Assembly: GCF_000400365.1 (NCBI RefSeq)
Contig: NZ_BAOG01000045.1
Coordinates: forward strand, 50,822 to 114,821
Direction: 5' to 3'
Source of the DNA: Vibrio jasicida CAIM 1864 = LMG 25398
Lineage (GTDB): Bacteria; Pseudomonadota; Gammaproteobacteria; Enterobacterales; Vibrionaceae
Length of the DNA stretch: 64,000 nucleotides
In this document: positions 34,880 to 42,459 of the stretch, one piece after another
Layout: every line of letters begins with the position of its first letter
Numbering within the stretch: the stretch's first letter is position 1
Program-made: the position numbers and the translations under genes
The notes under the pieces: model-generated
What the model was told of the DNA's origin: nothing
The model's database searches: none
The model's input: only the letters and a program-made list of their open reading frames with translations

Positions 34880-37705
34880 ATGGCATCTCCTCGTTTTCTT
34901 GTTGGTATTGACCTTGGCACCACAAACACTGTGGTGGCGTATTGTGAAATCACCGACAACCTTGAACAATCCAAAGTATCCCTATTCGACATCGACCAAT
35001 TGATTGGTCCGGGTGAAGTGGTTCGTAAACCATTGCTGCCCTCTTTCCGCTATCACCCTGCGGTTGGTCAAATCTCCCCTTCCGACCTAACACTCCCTTG
35101 GGAAAACGAACCTGTATCTGGCGACATTAGTAATGTGATCGTGGGTGAATGGGCTCGTGAATTAGGCGCTAAGGTGGAAGGACGTCAGGTATCCAGTGCT
35201 AAAAGCTGGCTATCACACCAAGCAGTGGATCGTAGCTCAGACATTCTTCCTTGGGCTGGTGCGCAAGACGTAGATAAAGTTTCTCCCGTCATTGCCAGCG
35301 CAAGCTACCTCAACCATATTCGTCAAGCATGGAACTACCGTCATCCTAGCAATAAGTTAGAAGACCAAGATGTGGTTGTGACCGTTCCAGCGTCGTTCGA
35401 TGAAACCGCTCGTAAACTCACGCTTGAAGCCGCTGAGTTGGCAGGTTTGAAAAAAATCGTCCTGCTCGAAGAACCACAAGCCGTATGTTACGACTGGTAC
35501 GCACGCCACCAGCAAACCGCAGCTGATGAGCTCAAAGAGTTGCCACTGATCCTAGTGTGCGATGTCGGCGGTGGTACCACCGACTTAAGCTTGATTGAAG
35601 CCAGTTTCTCTTCTCAAGATGAACTAGCCCTTGATCGTATTGGTGTTGGCGAACACTTGATGCTGGGCGGTGACAACCTCGACTTAGCATTAGCGCACCT
35701 TGCGGAAAGCCGCCTTTCTCAAAATAAAGGGGAACAAAGTAAGAAGCTCACTGCAGCAAGCCTAACTAAGCTGATTCAGCAAACTCGCAAGGCGAAAGAA
35801 AACCTGCTTTCAGCAAGTGCACCTGAAGAAGTAAAAATCACCATGCTAGGCAGCGGCTCGAAACTTCTTGGCGGAACAAAAAGTATTGGGTTGAGCAAAC
35901 AAGAAGTGCACCAAATCGCTTTAGATGGCTTCTTCCCGCTTTCTGATTTCAGTGAAGTACCAGACAAGCGCCGCAGCGCCGTCGTCGAGTTTGGTCTTCC
36001 ATACGTTGCTGACCCAGCTGTGAGCAAACACGTTGCCGAGTTCTTAACTCAGCACCAACAAGTTGCTCGTGCCGCTCTCGGCATTGAAGACGACAAACAA
36101 AATGCAATTCCGGTAGGTTTGCTACTTAACGGTGGTGTGTTCAATAGTGAACTTGTGACTGAGCGAGTCACTACCCTACTGTCCGATTGGCGCGGCGCTC
36201 CGGTTACGGTATTAGATAACCCACATCCAGATTGGTCTGTTGCACTAGGTGCTGTTGCGTTTGGTAAAGCACGTCGTGGTGCACAGCTAAAAATTGGTGG
36301 TGGTGCAGCGCGTTCTTACTTCTTGCATCTTCAAGAAAAGAACAAGATGGGCAAAGCGCTCTGTTTGCTTGCAAAAGGGACAGAAGAAGGTCACGAGATC
36401 CGCTTAAGTGGTCGTCGTTTCTCGCTTACCTTGGGTGAACCCGTTCGCTTTAACCTGCTGACTTCCACCCACGACACCTTAACCAATAACACCGCCATTC
36501 AAAACGGTGTGATGGTGGACGTTGACCCCGACTTATTTGCTCCTCTGCCACCTTATATCACCACCCTTGAAGGTGAAGGTGCCGAACTGCAAGCCAACCA
36601 GAAAGAGCGCGTAGAAGTGCAACTGGCGTGTCAGTTGACCGAAGTCGGCACGCTTAAGATGGAATGTGTCAGCGCAGAAGATGACAGCAAACGTTGGGAG
36701 CTGGAATTCGAAGTTCGTAACAAGCAAACCGACGACAGCGAGCAAGTTAAGCTTCACCCTAAACTGAACGAATGTAAGGAGCTGATCGCTCGCCTATACA
36801 GCGGTAACAAGAAAAGCGCAGAAAGCAAAGAGATCAAAACCTTGGCCAAAGATCTTGAGAAGAAACTTGGCAAACGGGACGAGTGGGATTTCACTACCCT
36901 ACGTCAACTTTTTGATACCTTTGCACAAGGTCGTAAGCGCCGCCGTCGTTCTGAACAGCACGAGAAAAACTGGCTTCGTTTGGCCGGTTTTGCACTGCGT
37001 CCGGGGTTTGGCGATCCAACCGACTCATGGCGCATTGAGCAAGTTTGGGGTCTCTACCAGCAAAACATTCAGTTTAAGAACCATCAAGGTTGGACTGACT
37101 GGTGGGTATTCTGGCGTCGTATTGCAGGTGGCTTGAGCCAAGAGCAGCAAGAGACTATCTTGGCGGACATCGCGAAATACCTACACCCTGGCGCGATGAA
37201 AAACCCACAATCCGCCAAAGCGGCGCAAGATATGGGTTACGAATCAATGGTTCGCTTGTCTGCCTCTCTGGAGCATTTAGAAGTCGAAGACAAAGTTCTA
37301 TTGGCAACGTGGTTCTTGAGCAAAGCCATCAACCATAACCAGTTCGAACAAGCGCACTGGTGGGCTATGGGTCGCTTGGCATCACGTACGCCTTTGTATG
37401 GTAGCCAGCATACCGTTATTCCTCGTGAACAAGCGGAACAATGGTTACCTAAGCTGTTAGAGCAGAACTGGCAGAAAGAACCAATGATCGCTTTCGCAGC
37501 CGTAATGATTTGTCGTAAGACGGGCGACCGCCTATTCGATATCTCAGACGACTACCGTGAACAGGTACTGGCTAAGTTGAAGCAAAGCAAGGTGCCTGAA
37601 TCTTGGGTATCATTGGTTGAAGAAGTCAAAGAGCTATCTGAGAGTGAATCGAAGCGTATCTTCGGTGATGCACTCCCAAGCGGTCTAACGCTGGTAAATA
37701 ACTAA
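34880..37705 (+). CDS. Hsp70-family protein with long C-terminal extension, second of pair
   Basis: A 941-residue protein: Hsp70 ATPase domain (GIDLGTTNTVVAY; VCDVGGGTTDLSLIEA; LNGGVFNSELV), then the same beta-rich region as its neighbour (RFSLTLGEPVRFNLLTST; EVGTLKMECVSA), then about 300 extra residues matching a DUF3731-type C-terminus, rich in Arg/Trp helices (GRKRRRRSEQHEKNWLRLAGFALRPGFGDPTDSWR). It starts 55 bases after the first Hsp70 gene, which leaves room for a small hairpin between them. The pair, similar in the first two-thirds, is likely an interacting couple. Substrate and co-chaperone are unknown. Confidence 0.85.
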   Translation: MASPRFLVGIDLGTTNTVVAYCEITDNLEQSKVSLFDIDQLIGPGEVVRKPLLPSFRYHPAVGQISPSDLTLPWENEPVSGDISNVIVGEWARELGAKVEGRQVSSAKSWLSHQAVDRSSDILPWAGAQDVDKVSPVIASASYLNHIRQAWNYRHPSNKLEDQDVVVTVPASFDETARKLTLEAAELAGLKKIVLLEEPQAVCYDWYARHQQTAADELKELPLILVCDVGGGTTDLSLIEASFSSQDELALDRIGVGEHLMLGGDNLDLALAHLAESRLSQNKGEQSKKLTAASLTKLIQQTRKAKENLLSASAPEEVKITMLGSGSKLLGGTKSIGLSKQEVHQIALDGFFPLSDFSEVPDKRRSAVVEFGLPYVADPAVSKHVAEFLTQHQQVARAALGIEDDKQNAIPVGLLLNGGVFNSELVTERVTTLLSDWRGAPVTVLDNPHPDWSVALGAVAFGKARRGAQLKIGGGAARSYFLHLQEKNKMGKALCLLAKGTEEGHEIRLSGRRFSLTLGEPVRFNLLTSTHDTLTNNTAIQNGVMVDVDPDLFAPLPPYITTLEGEGAELQANQKERVEVQLACQLTEVGTLKMECVSAEDDSKRWELEFEVRNKQTDDSEQVKLHPKLNECKELIARLYSGNKKSAESKEIKTLAKDLEKKLGKRDEWDFTTLRQLFDTFAQGRKRRRRSEQHEKNWLRLAGFALRPGFGDPTDSWRIEQVWGLYQQNIQFKNHQGWTDWWVFWRRIAGGLSQEQQETILADIAKYLHPGAMKNPQSAKAAQDMGYESMVRLSASLEHLEVEDKVLLATWFLSKAINHNQFEQAHWWAMGRLASRTPLYGSQHTVIPREQAEQWLPKLLEQNWQKEPMIAFAAVMICRKTGDRLFDISDDYREQVLAKLKQSKVPESWVSLVEEVKELSESESKRIFGDALPSGLTLVNN

Positions 37706-37725
37706 GCTCCCATGCTTATAAGCGC

Positions 37726-37757
37726 AACAAAGCCCTTCGAGTGAAGGGCTTTGTTTT
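37726..37757 (+). terminator. Terminator of the Hsp70-pair operon
   Basis: A perfect 13-bp hairpin AACAAAGCCCTTC/GAAGGGCTTTGTT with a four-base loop and T run. Confidence 0.92.
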
Positions 37758-37793
37758 ACCTGATTCTACTTGCTGACGAAAGACGACTCATAA

Positions 37794-38057
37794 GGGTCTG
37801 TTGATCTTTTGCGGTTAAATTTTGTTCGAGATAAAAGTGTTTTAATCGCGGCGAGAGGTTTGTAGCCTAGTTATTCTAAGCAAAATCCTCTCAACAAAGA
37901 GTAAAACGCTTTTAGCCGAACCCGTCGGGCAGCGTTTGTGGCTCCTTTCTACTGCGTTATCGGCTTATCAGGTAGGGCAACTACATTTCAAAGCCTCTGC
38001 CTTGTATAAAGAACCCACAAACTGCTGCAAAAATCAGCTCAAAAGGTCAACAGACCC
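37794..38057. mobile_element. 264-bp MITE-like palindromic element, complete copy
   Basis: The ends are inverted repeats of 17 bp with one mismatch: GGGTCTGTTGATCTTTT (37794-37810) and AAAAGGTCAACAGACCC (38041-38057). A TAA flanks each side (37791-37793 and 38058-38060), a likely 3-bp target duplication as made by some IS5-group transposases. No ORF of transposase size is inside. The interior is two consecutive nested-hairpin modules. Module A: 37833-37844 with 37902-37913, 37853-37858 with 37887-37892, 37865-37870 with 37876-37881. Module B: 37929-37941 with 38015-38028 (one bulged base), 37962-37966 with 37991-37995, 37972-37975 with 37981-37984. A second copy begins at 63852. Confidence 0.85.
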
Positions 38058-38251
38058 TAATTCATTTCCGTATTGATCACCACATCACGCGTTTCATTAT
38101 CCATATCACTGATGCCGACCACTGAGATTTCACGGTCAGATAAATTCTCAATCATGCTGTCTTCTAACCCACCATCGGTCATCCACGCATAAAATTTTTC
38201 TGCAATACGATCCGAACCTTCCCCGACAAATGTTAATGTGACCTTCTTCAT
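38057..38251 (-). CDS. Small conserved hypothetical protein, 3' end altered by the MITE-like element
   Basis: A 64-residue alpha/beta protein (MKKVTLTFVGEGSDRIAEKFYAWMTDGGLEDSM...). I place the start at the ATG at 38251, which has GGAG eight bases upstream, rather than the GTG at 38260. Its stop codon TAG (38057-38059) is made from the terminal base of the element plus two bases of the TAA target site. With the element and one TAA removed, the frame reads eight codons further before TAG, so the insertion probably trimmed the C-terminus slightly. Function unknown. Confidence 0.6.
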   Translation of the reverse strand: MKKVTLTFVGEGSDRIAEKFYAWMTDGGLEDSMIENLSDREISVVGISDMDNETRDVVINTEMN

Positions 38252-38337
38252 TTGTGACACTCCATCAATTTACGATTCAGCCACTTAAGCGTAGTATGTT
38301 TCGCAAATATCGACATAAACTAGGACTAACTTCTTTT

Positions 38338-39024
38338 ATGAGTATCGAAAAATTTGACGCGATTTATCAGCGTGCTGCTGAGCGTAAAGGTGGTGAAGAT
38401 CAACTTGAAGCGCTTTTGTCTCATCCACTAAACAAAGAAGAACTGGCAGCGATTCCCGATGACCGTTGGCTTGCCGCTTTTTCGATGAAGGTATTCCAAA
38501 GTGGTATTTCGTGGAGCGTGGTTCGCAACAAGTGGCCGAACTTTGAAGAAGTATTCTTCGGATTTAAGATTGAGCCGCTGTTGATGCTGTCAGACGAGCA
38601 ATGGGAAACCAAAGCAACCGATAAACGCATTATTCGCCACCTCACTAAAGTCATGTCGATCCCTGCCAACGCTCGAATGATCCACGAAGCAAAAATCGAA
38701 TACGGCTCGTTTGGTAAAATGGTTGCCGATTGGCCACAAGAGAAAATCACCGACCTATGGGCATATTTGAAGAAACGCGGTAATCGCCTAGGTGGAAATA
38801 CCGGCCCTTACACACTTCGTCAAATGGGCGTTGATACCTTCATCTTGTCTAGCGACGTTGAAGCTTACCTGCGTAATTGCAAGATCATTGAAGGTGGCAA
38901 AGATACGAAGAAATCGCTCGATGCCACCAACAAAGCGTTTGTTCAATGGCAACAAGAAAGTGGTAGAAGTCTGTCTGAGATCAGCCAAATCATTGCGTTT
39001 AGCACCGGCGATAATCGCATTTAA
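38338..39024 (+). CDS. DNA-3-methyladenine glycosylase I (Tag-like)
   Basis: A 228-residue protein of the Tag/HhH glycosylase superfamily: MSIEKFDAIYQRAAERKGG, WLAAFSMKVFQSGISWSVVRNKWPNFEEVFFGF and the helical core with IRHLTKVMSIPANARMIHEA. It differs from E. coli Tag in the C-terminal part, LRQMGVDTFILSSDVEAYLRNCKI, where a zinc-binding C-x-x-H pattern is not obvious. It probably removes alkylated bases. The start is the ATG at 38338; the frame opens at 38254 but that would overlap the divergent gene. A strong terminator follows at 39046. Confidence 0.75.
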   Translation: MSIEKFDAIYQRAAERKGGEDQLEALLSHPLNKEELAAIPDDRWLAAFSMKVFQSGISWSVVRNKWPNFEEVFFGFKIEPLLMLSDEQWETKATDKRIIRHLTKVMSIPANARMIHEAKIEYGSFGKMVADWPQEKITDLWAYLKKRGNRLGGNTGPYTLRQMGVDTFILSSDVEAYLRNCKIIEGGKDTKKSLDATNKAFVQWQQESGRSLSEISQIIAFSTGDNRI

Positions 39025-39045
39025 TCCAGACTGAACACAAAATAG

Positions 39046-39086
39046 AAACGGCGCACTAAATATTGTATTTAGTGCGCCGTTTTTAT
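39046..39086. terminator. Bidirectional terminator
   Basis: A perfect 17-bp hairpin (39046-39062 and 39066-39082) with a three-base loop and T run, between the convergent glycosylase and oxidoreductase genes. Confidence 0.93.
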
Positions 39087-39108
39087 GTTCATTGGTTCAA
39101 ATACACAC

Positions 39109-40086
39109 TTACTTTGAAGCCAGTGACTCCCACTCCGTCAGTAGCTGCATGATTCGGTGAGAGTCTTCCCATGTTGCACAAGGGTTTTCTAACGAGGTAC
39201 GCCCCTCTTCAACCGCTTGGCGAATATTGCGCACTTGATAGAAGAAAGCATCCCCTACCGCCGGTACAAACACTTCACGCTTCGACGTCTCGTAAATTTC
39301 CACACTAAACTGATTTTCTTGCGTTGGTAGCCATGGGTTTGAATCTAACGTAATACAACCTTTGCTACCCAGAATGGTGAATTGGTGTTTCAATCCGTGA
39401 TCTTCGGCAGTGTGTACGCTCGCCGTTTGTTGCTCACCAAATTGCATCATCAAGTTCGACTCGCAGATGTTCCCATCGTTACCTCGTCGATCAATCGCCG
39501 TCATAGAGCGGTTTCCAAAGGCTTGTTCACCCAACATGGTTTTCACCACCAAATGCACCAATGACATTGGGTAGCAACCTAAGTTATACAAAGCACCTTT
39601 GCTGTCTGGATTCACAAACTGTGCAATCGACGCAATATAAGAAGAATGAATCGAGCGAAGTTCACCAATCTCTCCTGATTTAAGCACCGAAACCAACTCG
39701 CTGATCAACGGGTGATGTAAGTACATTAAACCTTCAGCAAAGAATACCTTGTGTGTTTCAACTGCTTTTAGTGCCAACTCGGTTTTTTCCATATCTACCG
39801 AAAGCGACTTTTCACACAGGATCGCTTTACCCTGTTCTGCCGCTTTGACGATAAAGTCATGATGAAGGTGATTTGGCAATGCGATATAAATAATGTCGAC
39901 TTGCTCATCGGCAATCAACGCATCGTAATCGTTGAACGTATTCTCGATGCCATATTGCTCAGCGAATGCCTTTAAGTTCTGTTCCGAACGCCCAGCAACC
40001 GCGTACAGTTCACTCTTGTCATCGCCTTGGATTGCCTCAGCCATAACACCTGAGATAAAGCTTGTGCCTAAAATGCCCCATTTCAT
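39109..40086 (-). CDS. Gfo/Idh/MocA-family NAD(P)-dependent oxidoreductase
   Basis: A 325-residue two-domain dehydrogenase. The N-terminal Rossmann fold carries WGILGTSFISGVMAEAI (GxG-type dinucleotide loop) and the family signature IIYIALPNHLHHDFIVKAAEQGKAILCEKSLSVD, where Glu-Lys of the E-K-P-like motif is EKS here. The C-terminal domain is the usual open beta-sheet with a conserved GCYPMSLVHLV segment. The family oxidises or reduces sugars and related polyols; the substrate is unknown. It lies 11 bases after the monooxygenase gene on the same strand, so the two form an operon. Confidence 0.88.
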   Translation of the reverse strand: MKWGILGTSFISGVMAEAIQGDDKSELYAVAGRSEQNLKAFAEQYGIENTFNDYDALIADEQVDIIYIALPNHLHHDFIVKAAEQGKAILCEKSLSVDMEKTELALKAVETHKVFFAEGLMYLHHPLISELVSVLKSGEIGELRSIHSSYIASIAQFVNPDSKGALYNLGCYPMSLVHLVVKTMLGEQAFGNRSMTAIDRRGNDGNICESNLMMQFGEQQTASVHTAEDHGLKHQFTILGSKGCITLDSNPWLPTQENQFSVEIYETSKREVFVPAVGDAFFYQVRNIRQAVEEGRTSLENPCATWEDSHRIMQLLTEWESLASK

Positions 40087-40097
40087 GTTCGCTTATC

Positions 40098-40385
40098 CTA
40101 TTGAGCTTGGGTTTCGAATGCTTGGACTAACTCTGCCATTTCAGCCGCAATAAACGCTTGTGTATGCGGCATAGCAAAATGCGCTTCAATCGCGGAGCGG
40201 TTTTCATATCGCTCCCAAAGAATCACACGTTGTGGATCTTTAGAATCGTAGGTCGCATTCGCTTGCAAGCACCCCGCTTCGCTTTGCATATCAAGGCAAA
40301 ATTGTTCAATGGCTTCAACCACTTGTTGTCTTGGTTTATCGGCATTCATTTTTAGTTCGGCGGTAACAAAAATCGTCTCGCTCAT
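40098..40385 (-). CDS. Antibiotic-biosynthesis-monooxygenase (YgiN-like) domain protein
   Basis: A 95-residue dimeric ferredoxin-like barrel protein of the ABM family (IFVTAELKMNADKPRQQVVEAIEQFCLDMQSEAGCLQANATYDSKDPQRVILWERYENRSAIEAHFAMPHTQAF). The W-E-R-Y-x-N-x-x-A-x-x-x-H pattern is diagnostic. It may act as a quinol monooxygenase or a small-molecule degrader. It is first in a two-gene operon with the oxidoreductase and divergent from a LysR regulator that probably controls both. Confidence 0.82.
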   Translation of the reverse strand: MSETIFVTAELKMNADKPRQQVVEAIEQFCLDMQSEAGCLQANATYDSKDPQRVILWERYENRSAIEAHFAMPHTQAFIAAEMAELVQAFETQAQ

Positions 40386-40488
40386 GATGGATCTCTTTCT
40401 CCATTCTTAATCATACGCCCACTGTAATTAACCTCATTTGATTGATAAACTCTGCTTTAGTTATTTCTTTATCAACTCTAGGTGTGCA

Positions 40489-41364
40489 ATGGACAAATTA
40501 ACAAGCATGAAAGTTTTTGCTTACGTGGTCGAACATGGCAGCTTTCGTAATGCTGCACACCACTTTGATATTTCACCGACCATGGTTGGCAAGCACGTGG
40601 GCTTTCTTGAGCAAAGCTTAGGTACACAGCTAATTCATCGCACCACGCGCAAACAGTCCCTAACCGAAGCTGGTAGACTCTACTATCAAGAGTGCCACCG
40701 CATTATTGAAGACATCACCAACGCAGAGAACCTAATCCAGACGCTGATTAACCGTCCAACCGGAACAGTAAAAGTTAACTGCCCTGTCACTTATGGTAAA
40801 AAGGTCATCGCCCCCATCGTGGCTGACTTCTTAGCTGAATTTCCCGATTTGAACATTGAGCTGATGTTGGATAACAACTTGATTGACCCATATCGAAGCG
40901 AAGCTGACGTGATTATTCGAATCGGTGAATTGGTCGATTCGTCGTTAGTCGCGAGAAAATTGGGTGAATACCACATGACTTATTGCGCCTCACCCTCTTA
41001 CCTTGAGCAACATGCCCCTATCCAATCGCTTGATGACCTTGAACACCATCATTGTTTGGGGTTTCAGTATCACCAAGGAGAAAGCCAACAAGTGGTGAAC
41101 ATGCCATCTAATACCTTTGGAAACAGCAACACCCGATTAACGTCTAATAATGGCGATGTGCTTAAGTTTGCCGCGTTAAAAGGCTCTGGTGTTCTTCTGC
41201 AACCAAAGATCTTAGTTGAACAGGAAATCCAATCTGGTGCCTTGGTAGAAATTCTCCATCAACATGCTCCCAAGCCAAAACCGATCCACCTGCTTTACCG
41301 TTCAAAACAGCTTTCCCTTAAAAATCGCACGTTTGTCGATTTTGTTCTTTCTGACACTAACTAA
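40489..41364 (+). CDS. LysR-family transcriptional regulator
   Basis: A 291-residue LysR regulator. The winged helix-turn-helix is at the N-terminus (MKVFAYVVEHGSFRNAAHHFDISPTMVGKHVGFLEQSLGTQLIHRTTRKQ), followed by the substrate-binding domain with TGTVKVNCPVTYGKKVIAPIVADFLAEFPDLNIELMLDN. The start is the ATG at 40489; the frame extends upstream to 40438 but the extra residues are not family-like. It is divergent from the monooxygenase/oxidoreductase operon with about 100 bases between, the classic arrangement for local control. Confidence 0.9.
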   Translation: MDKLTSMKVFAYVVEHGSFRNAAHHFDISPTMVGKHVGFLEQSLGTQLIHRTTRKQSLTEAGRLYYQECHRIIEDITNAENLIQTLINRPTGTVKVNCPVTYGKKVIAPIVADFLAEFPDLNIELMLDNNLIDPYRSEADVIIRIGELVDSSLVARKLGEYHMTYCASPSYLEQHAPIQSLDDLEHHHCLGFQYHQGESQQVVNMPSNTFGNSNTRLTSNNGDVLKFAALKGSGVLLQPKILVEQEIQSGALVEILHQHAPKPKPIHLLYRSKQLSLKNRTFVDFVLSDTN

Positions 41365-41696
41365 TCCACCTCTCGTCGCCAAAAGCCGATTTCATTTACC
41401 ATGACAAACTTCGCTGGTACATCAGTGATAAAAATGTCAAATTCATCAGAGGGTGTGCACGATTGAGGACATCATCTTCAACACCTTATTCCAACGTGTG
41501 TTTCACCTCTTCTTGTTGAGAGAAGACTTACTTTTTGTGTGAGAATGAATGAATTTCTTCTGTAATTTTAAGCAACTTGTTTAATAAACAAGAACCATGT
41601 TATTCATCCAAAAACTTCATTCTTTTTCAATCCTCTCCCAGCCATAATTTTGCTCCAGAATAGCAGACGATAAAAATGCAAATTTGGAGGTTGGCT
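41365..41696. other. Intergenic region upstream of the pilin-like gene
   Basis: AT-rich, no supported ORF. It contains a perfect 17-bp palindrome at 41576-41592 (CTTGTTTA-A-TAAACAAG), about 105 bases before the pilin-like start, which may be an operator. No terminator is obvious after the LysR gene. Confidence 0.45.
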
Positions 41697-42188
41697 GTGC
41701 GTAATACAAAAGGTTTTACACTGATAGAATTAGTGATTTGCATCGTCATTCTTGGCGTATTGAGTGTCGTCGCATTTCCCAAGTTTCTGGACATTCAAAA
41801 GGATGCGAGAGTCGCCGTGCTCTATGGGGCACGTGAAGCTTTAATGACAGCAAATAATCAGGTGTACGCTAAAGCCGTTATTCAATCTCAAGAGCAAGTC
41901 GATTCAGGTGATCTTAAAAACATCGATTTGGACAATGATGGTGTGAACGATTTGATTGGTTATTACGGTTATATCAAGAATGTGATTCCCGCTCATGATT
42001 TAGCAGGATTTGATCCGCAATTAACGATCAATCGATGGTATGGGGTTGAAGACGAAAATGAACCCTATTTCCTCATCGGTTTTGCTAACAAGCCTGTAGA
42101 CATCTTTCACCTTTGCTATGTTGAGGTATACTACCCACATACAGCCGGTGGTCAAATAAAGTACGAAATTAAAACTGACGACTGCTAA
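41697..42188 (+). CDS. Orphan type IV pilin-like (MshA/PilA-type) protein
   Basis: A 163-residue prepilin with a class III leader ending in Gly before Phe: NTKG^FTLIELVICIVILGVLSVVAFPKFLDIQ. The leader is only about six residues, Glu5 of the mature protein is present, and the hydrophobic N-terminal helix is typical. The C-terminal half includes DNDGVNDLIGYYGYIKN and two cysteines (HLCYVEVYY and the terminal DDC) that could form the D-region disulfide. The start is the GTG at 41697 with GGAGG at the right distance; the ATG at 41676 has no ribosome-binding site. No assembly genes lie nearby, so it would rely on MSHA, PilABCD or type II machinery encoded elsewhere. Confidence 0.85.
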   Translation: MRNTKGFTLIELVICIVILGVLSVVAFPKFLDIQKDARVAVLYGAREALMTANNQVYAKAVIQSQEQVDSGDLKNIDLDNDGVNDLIGYYGYIKNVIPAHDLAGFDPQLTINRWYGVEDENEPYFLIGFANKPVDIFHLCYVEVYYPHTAGGQIKYEIKTDDC

Positions 42189-42202
42189 AACGCCTTAAAA
42201 TG

Positions 42203-42237
42203 GGCTTCAAGAGACTTACTTTTGAAGCCTTCCCTCT
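42203..42237 (+). terminator. Probable terminator after the pilin-like gene
   Basis: GGCTTCAA/TTGAAGCC hairpin with an 11-base loop, followed by a pyrimidine/T-rich run. Confidence 0.6.
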
Positions 42238-42459
42238 TTTACACGACAGAAACCCGCAAAACCAAGCATTAACATAAATTTCACAATATTTTGTTACATC
42301 CGGTCCTTACAGAGATAGATAAAGCTCTAAATCAATGCACCATGACAAAATCGACACATTGTATTGTTTTTTATTTCGCTCAAAAATTATGCTTGTAAAC
42401 TCATCATTTCGCTCAATAATGGTTCCATAATAAATTCAATCATTTAAGCAGGAGGCGAA

